NCBI RefSeq assembly: GCF_016950255.1
Contig: NZ_JACGFN010000001.1
Coordinates: 1,860,001-1,924,000, forward strand
Length of the DNA stretch: 64,000 nt
Origin: Pectobacterium brasiliense
Lineage (GTDB): Bacteria; Pseudomonadota; Gammaproteobacteria; Enterobacterales; Enterobacteriaceae
Direction: 5' to 3'
Below, piece by piece: positions 24,744 through 32,935 of this stretch. The position numbers and the translations under genes were made by a program. The number at the start of each line of letters is the position of its first letter. Position 1 is the stretch's first letter. A model generated the notes under the pieces. That model worked only from the letters and a program-made list of their open reading frames with translations, had not been told where the DNA came from and did no database searches.

Positions 24744-24998
24744 ACCAAGGTGAATGCTTTGGGGAGTGGTGAATGCGCAGGCTGATGCGCTGCAATCTTG
24801 TGAGTAGATGGAGAATGATGCCCGCCATGGCGCGTAGGTAATCGACCAGTAGGGGCAAGGTGAAGTAGGCATATCAGTAAGGCGACATACACGAATCACG
24901 CTACTAGCGTGGACTTGATAGAGGCCGAGAAAATCAGTAAGACCTGCCGGAAATCAGCACCGGCCACCACTCCACCAAAGCACTTACCGGAGGTAATC
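24744..24998 (+). other. Untranslated leader of the early-left transcript
   Basis: About 255 bases between nutL and the first well-supported start codon. Open frames here lack ribosome sites and I see no conserved gene. It may be structured RNA that delays N translation. Confidence 0.4.
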
Positions 24999-25142
24999 AT
25001 GAAAATAGATAAAGAGAAATTTCAGGATGCCAAGGAAGTGGCAAAACAAGCTGTTGCCCATCACTGCAAAACAAGATGGTGGCTGGCAATGAATCATCTC
25101 AAACGAGCGTATGGATTTACTGAAAGAGGAACGCAGCAATGA
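24999..25142 (+). CDS. 47-aa hypothetical protein upstream of N
   Basis: Starts at ATG 24999 with a strong GGAGGT five bases upstream; an in-frame ATG 30 codons earlier has no such site. MKIDKEKFQDAKEVAKQ, then HHCKTRWWLAMNHLKRAYGF: basic, helical. Its stop overlaps the N start (ATGA), so it probably couples to N translation. Family unknown. Confidence 0.65.
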   Translation: MKIDKEKFQDAKEVAKQAVAHHCKTRWWLAMNHLKRAYGFTERGTQQ

Positions 25143-25399
25143 CAACAATCATCGTTAAGCCAGCTAAAGATAACGCCAAGCGTAGAAAGTATTTGCGTAC
25201 TGGCGCGTTCTTCGCACAGAAAGACGCAGATCGGGAACTGGCGCAGAAAATTAGCAAGGCGTGGGCGAAATTAACTCGCGTTGAATTACCGAAACGTAGT
25301 GAGCCTGAGTATTCCGGTTCGTGCTGCTTGCCGCAAGTGGCGCTATACAGCGCAGGGCATCGTAATAACCGTAAAGACGCAACGCATATTATTAAGTGA
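25139..25399 (+). CDS. N: Antitermination protein N
   Basis: 86 aa. The arginine-rich RNA-binding motif DNAKRRKYLR (residues 11-20) is near the N-terminus. The C-terminal CCLPQVALYSAGHRNNRKD matches the P22 N ending (LLPGVALYAAGHRKS) as I remember it. N binds boxB in nutL and nutR with NusA and others and lets polymerase pass early terminators. First regulatory gene of pL, placed as in P22. Confidence 0.88.
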   Translation: MTTIIVKPAKDNAKRRKYLRTGAFFAQKDADRELAQKISKAWAKLTRVELPKRSEPEYSGSCCLPQVALYSAGHRNNRKDATHIIK

Positions 25400-25406
25400 G
25401 GGTGAG

Positions 25407-25670
25407 ATGAATTTTAAAATAGGTGATGAGGTTTTGTGGACTAGCTCATCAAATGGGTCTACAAAAACAAAAATTGGCGTAGTTGTTGAGTTGATTCCTG
25501 CGGAAGTAAGCGTTAGAAAATCAAAATTTAGTAACTACCTTGATGCTTCAAGAATTCCGAGAAAAGAGGAAAGTTATATTGTTTGTGTTGGCCCCAAACC
25601 GGGATCTAGAGCAAGGCCAAAATATTATTGGCCTAGAGTATCAGCACTAAATCATCACAAAGACAACTAA
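25407..25670 (+). CDS. Hypothetical early protein, SH3-like
   Basis: 87 aa from ATG 25407 (GAGGGTGAG upstream). A longer frame from 25281 would overlap N. MNFKIGDEVLWTSSSNG and KTKIGVVVELIP resemble a small beta-barrel; C-terminus basic. Followed by a terminator. Function unknown. Confidence 0.6.
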   Translation: MNFKIGDEVLWTSSSNGSTKTKIGVVVELIPAEVSVRKSKFSNYLDASRIPRKEESYIVCVGPKPGSRARPKYYWPRVSALNHHKDN

Positions 25671-25691
25671 GCCGCCTAGAGTGGCTTTTTT
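25671..25691 (+). terminator. Intrinsic terminator, early-left operon
   Basis: Short GC stem (GCCGC...GTGGC, one G-U) followed by six T. Sits just after the stop of the preceding gene. Confidence 0.6.
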
Positions 25692-25729
25692 ATTACATCA
25701 TCGCATCAGAAGATGCGTAAGGGGTGAGT

Positions 25730-25936
25730 ATGTGGGTTCATGAAATATTAGAGCAACATGCAATATTTGACGGTAAGCCTGATTTCATGGACGGCTCACT
25801 AATTATTAACACTCTCAATCATAAATCATACGGCGGAACGCCTGCGGCGATGCGCGAGTCGAATTCTGACCCTGACATGAAAGACCCTAAGCGCTATCTC
25901 GTCAGGGTAACTATTGAGTACGAAGAAGTTAATTAA
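25730..25936 (+). CDS. Hypothetical early protein
   Basis: 68 aa from ATG 25730 (GGGGTGAG upstream; GTG 25724 is an alternative). MWVHEILEQHAIFDGKPDF... ends in RYLVRVTIEYEEVN. Followed by a strong terminator. Not recognised. Confidence 0.55.
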   Translation: MWVHEILEQHAIFDGKPDFMDGSLIINTLNHKSYGGTPAAMRESNSDPDMKDPKRYLVRVTIEYEEVN

Positions 25937-25960
25937 CCCAGCCGACACCAGAGAATAACG

Positions 25961-25980
25961 CCACCGAAAGGTGGTTTTTT
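25961..25980 (+). terminator. Intrinsic terminator, early-left operon
   Basis: CCACC-GAAA-GGTGG hairpin with a GNRA loop and six T. Strong; likely a site where N-modified polymerase is needed. Confidence 0.8.
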
Positions 25981-26004
25981 ATTACCTAAAATCAGGAAAT
26001 CAAA

Positions 26005-26340
26005 ATGAACATTAATGAATTAACTATCGGTCAAGCCAAAGAATTGGCGTCATTATTCGGCGGAGCTAAAACTGAATCATCATGCCCGATTGAAAATGGC
26101 GCCCGTTATATCGTCACGTTACAACGAGGCTGGATTGTGGTTGGTAACGTAGCCAAATCTGGAGACTACCTGAGTATTTCAAACGCTGCTGTTATTGAGT
26201 GTTGGGGTACTACTGATGGGCTGGGGCAATTAGCTATATCCGGACCAACGTCTGATACACGACTGCGTAAAACATCCGACCTACTCACTCATGAGTTAAC
26301 CGTTGTTCATCTAATGCGTGTCCAAAACGAAAAATTGTGA
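26005..26340 (+). CDS. Hypothetical early phage protein
   Basis: 111 aa. N-terminal helix NELTIGQAKELASLFG, then a beta-rich domain (YIVTLQRGWIVVGNVAKSGDYLSI). I recall homologues in many enterophage early-left regions, function unknown. Confidence 0.75.
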   Translation: MNINELTIGQAKELASLFGGAKTESSCPIENGARYIVTLQRGWIVVGNVAKSGDYLSISNAAVIECWGTTDGLGQLAISGPTSDTRLRKTSDLLTHELTVVHLMRVQNEKL

Positions 26341-26347
26341 GGTCATG

Positions 26348-26596
26348 ATGGCGATCAAAACATGTGACGCCGAATCTGTGACGTTAACAGCCACGCAATC
26401 CGGCTACGGCTACGGCGACGGCTACGGCTACGGCAACGGCAACGGCAACGGCGACGGCTACGGCTACGGCTACGGCGACGGCTACGGCTACGGCAACGGC
26501 TACGGCAACGGCTACGACGGCAACGGCTACGGCTACGGCAACGGCAACGGCAACGGCTACGGCAACGGCTACGGCAACGGCTACGGCGACGGCTAA
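26348..26596 (+). CDS. Glycine-rich tandem-repeat protein (GYG/GNG/GDG)
   Basis: 82 aa from ATG 26348, chosen because GAGG lies five bases upstream; the adjacent ATG 26345 is in frame. Residues 1-18 (MAIKTCDAESVTLTATQS) are ordinary. The rest is 31 copies of Gly-X, with X only Tyr, Asn or Asp, encoded by the hexamer GGC-NAC... pattern, and one lone Asp interruption. No signal peptide. Probably disordered or aggregating; no function known to me. Confidence 0.7.
   Translation: MAIKTCDAESVTLTATQSGYGYGDGYGYGNGNGNGDGYGYGYGDGYGYGNGYGNGYDGNGYGYGNGNGNGYGNGYGNGYGDG
26401..26595 (+). repeat. Hexanucleotide-pattern tandem repeat, GGC NAC with N = T, A or G
   Basis: Thirty-one units of GGC-NAC with a single 3-base break near 26516. 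The variable base is the first of codon two of each unit and is never C. The repeat keeps frame under any whole-unit gain or loss. Confidence 0.9.
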
Positions 26597-26611
26597 CACT
26601 CAGGGGAAACT

Positions 26612-26719
26612 ATGAGCGACGAGTTAATCAGCGAATATAAGCGTTATTTCGCAGTGATGGGAATATTTCTGGCTATTATTATTTTGATTCTCGTCGCTGT
26701 ACTCAGTGTTATTTATTAA
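26612..26719 (+). CDS. 35-aa single-span membrane protein
   Basis: ATG 26612 with AGGGGA upstream, stop 26717-26719. MSDELISEYKRYFAVMG then a long hydrophobic stretch (IFLAIIILILVAVLSVIY). Part of the early operon. Function unknown. Confidence 0.55.
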   Translation: MSDELISEYKRYFAVMGIFLAIIILILVAVLSVIY

Positions 26720-26731
26720 TTGGAGTGAGTG

Positions 26732-27019
26732 ATGTGTGATGATGATAACGACTCATTATCTGAATACTGGAAAGATTTGAAGCCATTTTTAAAGGAACGA
26801 AAAAGACAAGCAAGGAATGCCGCACATGAAGGAATTAAACGTTTCTTTGAAAGAAATTTCGTGACATTCGAAGAAGGCGAAAACACTCTGATATTCAGGA
26901 CGCCACAAGGAACAGTAGCATATTACCCACCAAGTCAAAGAATGCAGCATAAATCAAAATGGTTTGATGCAAGCCCAACATTTTGCATGAATTACGTAAA
27001 TAAACTTAGAGCCGTGTAA
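26732..27019 (+). CDS. Hypothetical early protein
   Basis: 95 aa from ATG 26732 (GGAGTGAGTG upstream). Charged N-terminus with a basic helix (KERKRQARNAAHEGIKRFFE) and a beta C-terminus. AT-rich coding, unlike the structural genes. Not recognised. Confidence 0.55.
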   Translation: MCDDDNDSLSEYWKDLKPFLKERKRQARNAAHEGIKRFFERNFVTFEEGENTLIFRTPQGTVAYYPPSQRMQHKSKWFDASPTFCMNYVNKLRAV

Positions 27020-27081
27020 AAGCGGCTTTCATACCCATGCTGCTATTAGGCGGCATAGTTATGAATAAACAGGAGAGAGTT

Positions 27082-27468
27082 ATGAGTGAAATTAAAGATA
27101 TCGAATACGAGATAGTTACAGAAAAGTTATTTGATTTTTCTGCTGGTGCTTACTGCGGGGTTTTAATGCCTGAACACGTGATGAAAAAACTTGCAAAACT
27201 GCAAAATAAACACCTTGAAGATGTAAAGAGAATTCTAACTGAAAATAAAAACGATTTATATGTTTCTGGATGGACGCTTCACCATCCGAAAGGAGTACAA
27301 AAAGCGGTGTATTTCGCTGATACATCTGGGGCATTCAGTGTAGAAGACAGAATAAGATTAGCTACTGTAAAAAATCAACCGATACATAGACCGCTAGTTT
27401 TTAAAGCAAAAAGCATGGATGATGCGGAAAGTATGGCTAACGCACACTTCAACAACACATCTAATTAA
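27082..27468 (+). CDS. Hypothetical early protein
   Basis: 128 aa from ATG 27082, which has AGGAGAG five bases upstream; upstream in-frame starts (27037, 27061) are weaker. Alpha/beta composition, no motif recognised. AT-rich. Confidence 0.55.
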   Translation: MSEIKDIEYEIVTEKLFDFSAGAYCGVLMPEHVMKKLAKLQNKHLEDVKRILTENKNDLYVSGWTLHHPKGVQKAVYFADTSGAFSVEDRIRLATVKNQPIHRPLVFKAKSMDDAESMANAHFNNTSN

Positions 27469-27481
27469 TCAGGAGTCAACG

Positions 27482-27673
27482 ATGGGATTAGCTATCGCGG
27501 GCGCACCCATCGTGCGTCCTAAATTCGATTTCGACGGTATTAAATCAATACAGCACTCTCGTAAAAATATATTGACGGGAGATTCATTTAAACCTGCACC
27601 ATCCACCCCGCCACCAAATAAATCTCTGATTCAGATAATCATCGACTTTCTGAATAGGAGGCTTGAACCGTGA
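27482..27673 (+). CDS. Hypothetical early protein
   Basis: 63 aa from ATG 27482 with CAGGAG upstream. MGLAIAGAPIVRPKFDFDGI then a proline-rich linker and a C-terminal helix (SLIQIIIDFLNRRL). Its stop overlaps the next gene. Function unknown. Confidence 0.6.
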   Translation: MGLAIAGAPIVRPKFDFDGIKSIQHSRKNILTGDSFKPAPSTPPPNKSLIQIIIDFLNRRLEP

Positions 27674-28047
27674 AAACCCATCAGCAAATGATTGAGGATT
27701 TAACTGAATCATACGTCGCAATGCTGGATAAAAATCAGGACGAGCAGGAGTGGCTAGAAAACGAAGTGCTGTGCCGGCTTAACAATAAATATAGGTGCAT
27801 TAAATTTAACGACCTAAGCGGCGCACTAGAGGATGTTATTAAAAAATCATTCTGCCAAGAAGCGCCATGGATTTCGGAATCGCATCCCGTCCGTGGATAC
27901 GTTGATTCCGCGGCGTTTGAAGAGTACCTATCTGGCGTTCAATACGAACTCATGCGCCACTGCGTCATTCTGGAGCGTGCACTAGCGCTATCTGCTGCGG
28001 AAAATCCGACATATGAGCGTGATTTTTTTGGTGAATGGGTTTCATGA
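27670..28047 (+). CDS. Hypothetical early protein (GTG start)
   Basis: 125 aa, starts GTG 27670 with AGGAGG seven bases upstream. Mostly helical, acidic, three cysteines. In the recombination part of the operon. No family recognised. Confidence 0.6.
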   Translation: MKTHQQMIEDLTESYVAMLDKNQDEQEWLENEVLCRLNNKYRCIKFNDLSGALEDVIKKSFCQEAPWISESHPVRGYVDSAAFEEYLSGVQYELMRHCVILERALALSAAENPTYERDFFGEWVS

Positions 28048-28071
28048 ATTGGATAACAGGAGATTGATGTA

Positions 28072-28584
28072 ATGAGCGAGCAAAAGACGCACTACCGGAA
28101 AGCGTTCGACTCTCCATATTTGAGTAGCGCCGACATAGTAGAGCCAACGGTATTAACCATCGCAAGAGTGGCACTTGAATCCGACAAAACCAAAAAGACA
28201 AAGGATGTATTCAACACCGCCCACTTCGTAGAAAAAGAACTACGCCCTGGCGAAAAGCTAAAGCCGATGATTCTCAATGCTACGAACAGCAAGACTATGA
28301 AAGCGCTGACCGGTTCGCCATACATTGAGGACTGGTGCGGCGTGGCTGTCACTGTCTACGTTGATACTAAAGTACGGTTCGGCAATAGCTCTGTCGAGGG
28401 ATTGCGTATAAGCCCTACACGAGTCAGCAAGCAACTATTAACGCCGTCTGCAACAAAGGCATGGAACAACGCAAAAGCAGCATATAAGCGAGACGGAGAC
28501 TTACGCAAGGTGCTTGAGCGCATGGATATGTCGGAAGAACACCGTCAGCAGCTCATCAACGAATGCAGGGAGGCTGCGGCATGA
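28072..28584 (+). CDS. Conserved phage protein adjacent to exonuclease (candidate recombination/ssDNA partner)
   Basis: 170 aa. The pattern SPYLSSADI, MILNATNSKTMKAL, GVAVTVYVDTKVRFG.SSVEGLRI is that of a widespread phage protein of beta-rich (possibly OB-like) type that I remember next to recombination genes. It is translationally coupled to the exonuclease (ATGA at 28581-28584), the slot where lambda has Beta. A single-strand binding or annealing-helper role is inference only. Confidence 0.7.
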   Translation: MSEQKTHYRKAFDSPYLSSADIVEPTVLTIARVALESDKTKKTKDVFNTAHFVEKELRPGEKLKPMILNATNSKTMKALTGSPYIEDWCGVAVTVYVDTKVRFGNSSVEGLRISPTRVSKQLLTPSATKAWNNAKAAYKRDGDLRKVLERMDMSEEHRQQLINECREAAA

Positions 28585-29201
28585 TTTGGCATGATATTCA
28601 GCAGAACACAGAAGAATGGGAAGCGTTGCGAGTAGGTAAGGCGACAGCGTCTAATTTCGGGCTAATCATGGCTAACGCAGGAAAAGCGTTTGGCGACCCA
28701 GCAAAGCGATACGCTCTCCAGATTGCACTGGAGCAAATTAAGGGATGCAAGTCGGAATTCAGCTTCTCTAATGAACACATGGAGCGAGGCCACGAACAGG
28801 AGCCTGTGGCGAGAATGCTCTACGAAGAGATGAATTTCATCGACGTGGATAATGGCGGATTTTTCGATCTGGTCACATACGGAGATAGCCCAGATGGGTT
28901 AGTTGGTGATAATGGGGTGATAGAAATTAAATCCGTTATTGCCCCCACTCATTACGCAACACTGAAACGCGGCAGTTTCGACCCATCATATCGCTGGCAG
29001 CTAGTCGGGCATCTGGATTGCACAGGCCGTGATTGGGTTGATTTCGTCAGTTACTGCGCCGATTTTCCAGAGGAAAAGCAATTGGTGGTATGGCGATTGA
29101 CGCGAGACGAATGCGCTGAAGAAATTGATTCTCTACGTGAAAGAAGAAATCAATTTTTATCTCTGGTTCAGGAAGTTAAGCAATCAATATTGCAGGCATA
29201 A
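28581..29201 (+). CDS. Lambda-type exonuclease (YqaJ/Red-alpha family)
   Basis: 206 aa from ATG 28581, coupled to the preceding stop. Visible catalytic features: ERGHEQEPVAR (about residues 66-76), GDSPDGLVG (about 102-110) and IEIKS (about 114-118), the usual E...D...E-x-K nuclease core. It degrades one strand of duplex DNA from ends to allow single-strand annealing recombination. Confidence 0.88.
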   Translation: MIWHDIQQNTEEWEALRVGKATASNFGLIMANAGKAFGDPAKRYALQIALEQIKGCKSEFSFSNEHMERGHEQEPVARMLYEEMNFIDVDNGGFFDLVTYGDSPDGLVGDNGVIEIKSVIAPTHYATLKRGSFDPSYRWQLVGHLDCTGRDWVDFVSYCADFPEEKQLVVWRLTRDECAEEIDSLRERRNQFLSLVQEVKQSILQA

Positions 29202-29204
29202 AAA

Positions 29205-29618
29205 ATGAAACGCACCCCATTCTATCGCCGAGGCGGAAGGGATTCCCCAAATAAAGGCATGAAGGAGAAAATAATCTGGCAGTTACAGAAACACGGCAGA
29301 CCAATGACAGGAAGTGAATTGGCTGAAATATTCAAGATGGAATTAGGTGAATTCAATAAAATTGCAAAAAGGATTGATGAGCACTCAACCATCGTTTCAG
29401 TGAAAGTTTCAAAGATAATGAACAATAGCGAAATAGATTTTCTGTATGAAATGGAGAGTAAGCCAAAGCTATCAATACCAAAAAGACAAGGAATGTCTCA
29501 GATTCGCGTTTCGTACAAATCCTTCGCAACTTCCAGCCGTCTATCAAAAATCAAGCACATCGCCGAAGCCATAGAGCGCAGAGAATTAATATCTCGAGGC
29601 GAATATGTATCCGGATAA
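29205..29618 (+). CDS. Hypothetical winged-helix-like early protein
   Basis: 137 aa. After a basic start (MKRTPFYRRGGRDS), residues 18-65 read as a winged helix (KIIWQLQKHGRPMTGSELAE, then FNKIAKRIDE). C-terminus basic helical. May bind DNA; not identified. Confidence 0.6.
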   Translation: MKRTPFYRRGGRDSPNKGMKEKIIWQLQKHGRPMTGSELAEIFKMELGEFNKIAKRIDEHSTIVSVKVSKIMNNSEIDFLYEMESKPKLSIPKRQGMSQIRVSYKSFATSSRLSKIKHIAEAIERRELISRGEYVSG

Positions 29619-29635
29619 ACCAAGTTGAGGTAATC

Positions 29636-29833
29636 ATGGCTGACATTGCCGACGCAGCAAATGATTTAACTGATTTCACAATTCAGCACGCATTAGCTAA
29701 CCGCCCTGCTCCACCAGTATTTACGGGAACGTGTCGCTACTGCTTCGAAAAAATAAATACAGGTAGTTATTGCGATGAATTCTGCCGCGATGATGATGAA
29801 AAGAGAATTAGACAGGGGATGTATCATGGTTAA
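29636..29833 (+). CDS. Small zinc-ribbon-type protein
   Basis: 65 aa. Four cysteines in a CRYC...YCDEFC pattern (about residues 32-49), typical of a short zinc ribbon, followed by a charged tail. Starts MADIADAANDL, like many phage TraR-type or DUF2116-type early proteins. Function unknown. Overlaps the next gene by eight bases. Confidence 0.65.
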   Translation: MADIADAANDLTDFTIQHALANRPAPPVFTGTCRYCFEKINTGSYCDEFCRDDDEKRIRQGMYHG

Positions 29834-30419
29834 CCGATATCAACCAGCTCCATTTCAAGAACGCATTATTCATGTCAATGAAAATGGCGATTACGTTAAA
29901 TATACCGATTACGCAGAACTCGAACGGCAGCGGGATGCGTTGCAATCCGCATTAAATACTGCAACTGAATCCATTGCTCAAGCTCATCATGTATTGAGAG
30001 AAGAGACAAAAAGAAATAACGAGTTGGCTGCGGAGAATGTGGCGTTGAAAGAAAGTATTCCAAAAATAGGAAATATGGTCGAAACCCAATATCGAAGCAA
30101 AGAGGGAAATAAAAACAGAAGGAGCACACTGATAGAAAGGTTTAAGAGAACAATTGATAAGTCTGATTTGCCGGGAAATCAAAAGGTATTTCTTAAGCAA
30201 AATCTTCTCAATATTCTTCATGAACACTCGAATTTATATGAATGCAGATACCTGTACAAGAGAGAAGCCCCAGCCACCGACGCCGCATTGCGTGAGATAG
30301 AGGCAAAGGCGGTTGATAAAGCACGTGACGATATGCAGCGCGGCGGAAACCTGACTTTCGGCGATTGTTACGTGTCGCTAACAAATAGCGCCCAACAATT
30401 GCGGGAGGGGAAGGTATGA
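29826..30419 (+). CDS. Hypothetical Ead/Ea22-type early protein with coiled coil
   Basis: 197 aa from ATG 29826. Coiled coil at about 28-85 (ELERQRDALQSALNTATES, ETKRNNELAAENVALKES). The C-terminus has ATDAALREIEAKAVDKARDDM, a module I recall from mosaic lambdoid accessory proteins. Function unknown. Confidence 0.65.
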   Translation: MVNRYQPAPFQERIIHVNENGDYVKYTDYAELERQRDALQSALNTATESIAQAHHVLREETKRNNELAAENVALKESIPKIGNMVETQYRSKEGNKNRRSTLIERFKRTIDKSDLPGNQKVFLKQNLLNILHEHSNLYECRYLYKREAPATDAALREIEAKAVDKARDDMQRGGNLTFGDCYVSLTNSAQQLREGKV

Positions 30420-30673
30420 GCAAAGGTGTAGAGCAACTCACAGCGATGATTAATCACGATGGTGTTAGGCAGCAGAGACTCATTGACTGCATTTTCGAAG
30501 CAAAAACTAATAAGCGGCAGAAATGCACGGAAATAACCTTTGGCACTAAATGTGCTGACGTGGTTGATGCATGTAACGCACAAAAGATGGTTGGTTTAAT
30601 TCTGTGGATTCCGCGTGATGTTTTCGATAAATGCACAAAAGGCGAGGTGCAGCATGACCAACAAACCGATTAG
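30416..30673 (+). CDS. Hypothetical early protein
   Basis: 85 aa, alpha/beta, includes KRQKCTEITFGTKCADVVDAC. Coupled to the previous gene by overlap (ATGA) and overlaps the next. Reads like a phage inhibitor-size protein but I have no match. Confidence 0.6.
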   Translation: MSKGVEQLTAMINHDGVRQQRLIDCIFEAKTNKRQKCTEITFGTKCADVVDACNAQKMVGLILWIPRDVFDKCTKGEVQHDQQTD

Positions 30674-31076
30674 TGAACCGGAAGCTATGATGGCCGATAC
30701 CTTTGTCGCAATGGCTGCTGCACACAGAAACCTGCGGGATCTGACAGAGGTTTATCGCAGCGCGTATGAAGAGGCTAAGCAAGACGGTCTGGTGAATTGG
30801 GAAGCCGCGACATCTCTTAACGTCGAGAACGAAGAGAATAAGCGCAAAGTCGCAGCGCTTGAGCGGCAGTTAGCAGCAGAGCGGGCAGATAAGCGCCGCA
30901 TGGATTGGCTTGTCTCTCACTACGTCGAGGTGCGCACTCCGCTCGTTTATGGAAGCCATGCACTGTTTGTCGCCCAGGTCGTTTCGGAAGATTGGGCAGA
31001 GGAACACGCTACATCGCTACGCGAGCAAATCGACGCTGCCATGAAAGCTGCCGGCCTACCGGTTGAGGGGGAATAG
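30654..31076 (+). CDS. Hypothetical mosaic early protein with coiled coil
   Basis: 140 aa from ATG 30654 (GGCGAGG upstream). Coiled coil at about 55-85 (NVENEENKRKVAALERQLA), then DKRRMDWLVSHYVEVR, a segment I recall from many lambdoid accessory proteins. Function unknown. Confidence 0.65.
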   Translation: MTNKPISEPEAMMADTFVAMAAAHRNLRDLTEVYRSAYEEAKQDGLVNWEAATSLNVENEENKRKVAALERQLAAERADKRRMDWLVSHYVEVRTPLVYGSHALFVAQVVSEDWAEEHATSLREQIDAAMKAAGLPVEGE

Positions 31077-31421
31077 ATGCGTATCAACAAGAGGCAGGCA
31101 GAGTTTATCCACCCGGCTGTCGTCTACGGCTGGGAAATCTATGTGAGCCCGTTTAGGAAATCTGCGCTCTGGGATGATGATCCGATGACCCCCGTCAAAG
31201 TTGGGCCATTGCTAGAGGGTTTAATTGACGTAGGGGTAATGGAGCGCGTCGAATCTGGGAGTGGGTTCGGACGCATTCGAATCTCAAAAATCGGCAGAAG
31301 GTTTTTATGTCCGTATTGTTTTCGCGGTCGGACTTACAGAGGGTCTGATGATCCAGAAAAAACGGTCCCATGCGCTTACTGCATTAATGGCGTTAGGCTA
31401 GATACGGAGAGTAAACAATGA
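31077..31421 (+). CDS. Hypothetical zinc-finger early protein
   Basis: 114 aa, starting at the base after the preceding stop. A C-terminal zinc site, CPYCFRGR...CAYC (about residues 79-104), follows a helical region with a winged-helix-like part (LLEGLIDVGVMERVESGSGF). Not identified. Confidence 0.6.
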   Translation: MRINKRQAEFIHPAVVYGWEIYVSPFRKSALWDDDPMTPVKVGPLLEGLIDVGVMERVESGSGFGRIRISKIGRRFLCPYCFRGRTYRGSDDPEKTVPCAYCINGVRLDTESKQ

Positions 31422-32185
31422 CTGATTTATTGAGCAAAGAAAGGCTGGAATCTGTAGCGAATGGTCACCCGTTTGACGGAAATACGCCGGTATTATCTGT
31501 CGAAGAGGTCAAGTTAATGGCTGGCGAACTCCTACAGCGACGTGAGGCGGCGGAGAATCCTGTAGCGTGGACAGATGCGCAGGAATTACGTGATGTCGAG
31601 CGGCGTGGTTGCGGCTATTTGTTTACAGTAAACCCCATCACTCCGAACGCTGACATGCGTCGTGTGATTCCGCTATTTAAACAGCCCCCCCTCACCAGCG
31701 CCGAACGGGAAAGACTGGAGAAGTACGCAAACGAAAGGAATGCAGAGAATCAGGATTTAATGGTGACTATCGGCAAGCTCCGCGTTGAGCGTGAGCGACT
31801 GGAAGAAAGACTGGCGGCTTATGATAGGGCGGCGAAAGAGCCTGTGGGCAACGATAAGGCTTGGCATATCTGCAATAACTGCGATGACGAAGTGTCAGGA
31901 CATCGCAGGGTTGATTTATTCGTTGCGCCAGACGGTCGATGGCTATGTGAGAATTGCGCAGACGGTGAATGCTACGATGGGAAATTGCCAGATAACTGGC
32001 GGAAAACTCTTCCCCATCCTCCTGAGCTATTCACCGCACCACCACTGCCTGTAGTGCCGGATGACTGTCCCGATGCGATATACGAAATGTGCTGCCAAAT
32101 GTTCGATGACCCTAACAGCAAAGCTACGGAGATATGGAACGCCTGCCGCGCCGCAATGCTCCAGTCTGGCAACAAATCTAAATAA
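31418..32185 (+). CDS. Mosaic Ea22-like early protein
   Basis: 255 aa. Modules: an N-terminal helical part, a WTDAQELRDVERRGCGYLFTV module common in enterophage accessory proteins, a coiled coil (about 98-135) and a zinc-binding segment CNNCDDE...CENCADGEC (about 152-187). Typical of the modular, variable early-left proteins; function unknown. Confidence 0.65.
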   Translation: MTDLLSKERLESVANGHPFDGNTPVLSVEEVKLMAGELLQRREAAENPVAWTDAQELRDVERRGCGYLFTVNPITPNADMRRVIPLFKQPPLTSAERERLEKYANERNAENQDLMVTIGKLRVERERLEERLAAYDRAAKEPVGNDKAWHICNNCDDEVSGHRRVDLFVAPDGRWLCENCADGECYDGKLPDNWRKTLPHPPELFTAPPLPVVPDDCPDAIYEMCCQMFDDPNSKATEIWNACRAAMLQSGNKSK

Positions 32186-32236
32186 CCCATCCAATACATT
32201 AATCACATTATCAACCGTTGTTGTTGAGGTGAACTC

Positions 32237-32935
32237 ATGCGCCAATCAAAAGAGATTGATAGCATTTTGGAAGGCATGCCACGGAGGGCAAAAAACACAA
32301 AGCCGTTGTTCGGCATAGGCATAAATAACTCCCCATTTTGTACATCAGCTAAATTTTCTGGAAAGGTAATAAACCACAGGGCTTACGCTGCATGGTCTTC
32401 AATGTTTAAGCGTTGCTACTCAGACTCTTACCATGAAGAAATGCGGACATATTATGGATGCCATGTTTCACCAAATTGGATCATGTTTAGCGATTTTCTT
32501 TCATGGTGGAGAGATAAATACGTGGAAGGATGGCACCTGGATAAAGACTTGCTTGTTGTTGGCAATAAAGAGTATTCCCCTGCTGCGTGTCTATACATTC
32601 CCATGCATCTAAATGCATTTTCCTCTATGAGCTTTAATCGTGGCGACGACTGGCCTATCGGAGCTTTTCTTCACAAGAGAAGCGGACGGTTCTTTTCAAA
32701 GGTTAACGATGGTTGCGGAGGAACGATAAATCTCGGTACTTTTCGCACACCAATAGAAGCGCATCAGGCATGGTATGAGGTAAAGATGGAAATGGCTATC
32801 AAATATAAATCTCTGTGCAATAGCATTCACCCAAAACTACACGCAGGGCTGATTCGAAAGATAGAGAGCCTGCATCATCCTGATGCGAAAAATGTAAAGG
32901 AACCGACTACCCATCCGGGTAAGGGTGAAGCATGA
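32237..32935 (+). CDS. AP2/HNH-type endonuclease-like protein
   Basis: 232 aa. The segment LDKDLLVVGNKEYSPAACLYIPMHLNAF (positions about 102-129) is the hallmark of phage HNH/AP2 homing-endonuclease-like genes. A C-terminal AP2-like DNA-binding repeat is seen at RSGRFFSKVNDGC through LGTFRTPIEAHQAWY. It may be a selfish endonuclease inserted in the operon. Catalytic residues cannot be assigned with certainty. Confidence 0.72.
   Translation: MRQSKEIDSILEGMPRRAKNTKPLFGIGINNSPFCTSAKFSGKVINHRAYAAWSSMFKRCYSDSYHEEMRTYYGCHVSPNWIMFSDFLSWWRDKYVEGWHLDKDLLVVGNKEYSPAACLYIPMHLNAFSSMSFNRGDDWPIGAFLHKRSGRFFSKVNDGCGGTINLGTFRTPIEAHQAWYEVKMEMAIKYKSLCNSIHPKLHAGLIRKIESLHHPDAKNVKEPTTHPGKGEA

Noticed and set aside
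26401..26595. CRISPR-like regular repeats
   Set aside because: Contiguous six-base units without spacers, inside a coding frame.
26384..26599. Minus-strand Ala-Val repeat frame
   Set aside because: Shadow of the GGC-NAC repeat on the other strand; no start context.
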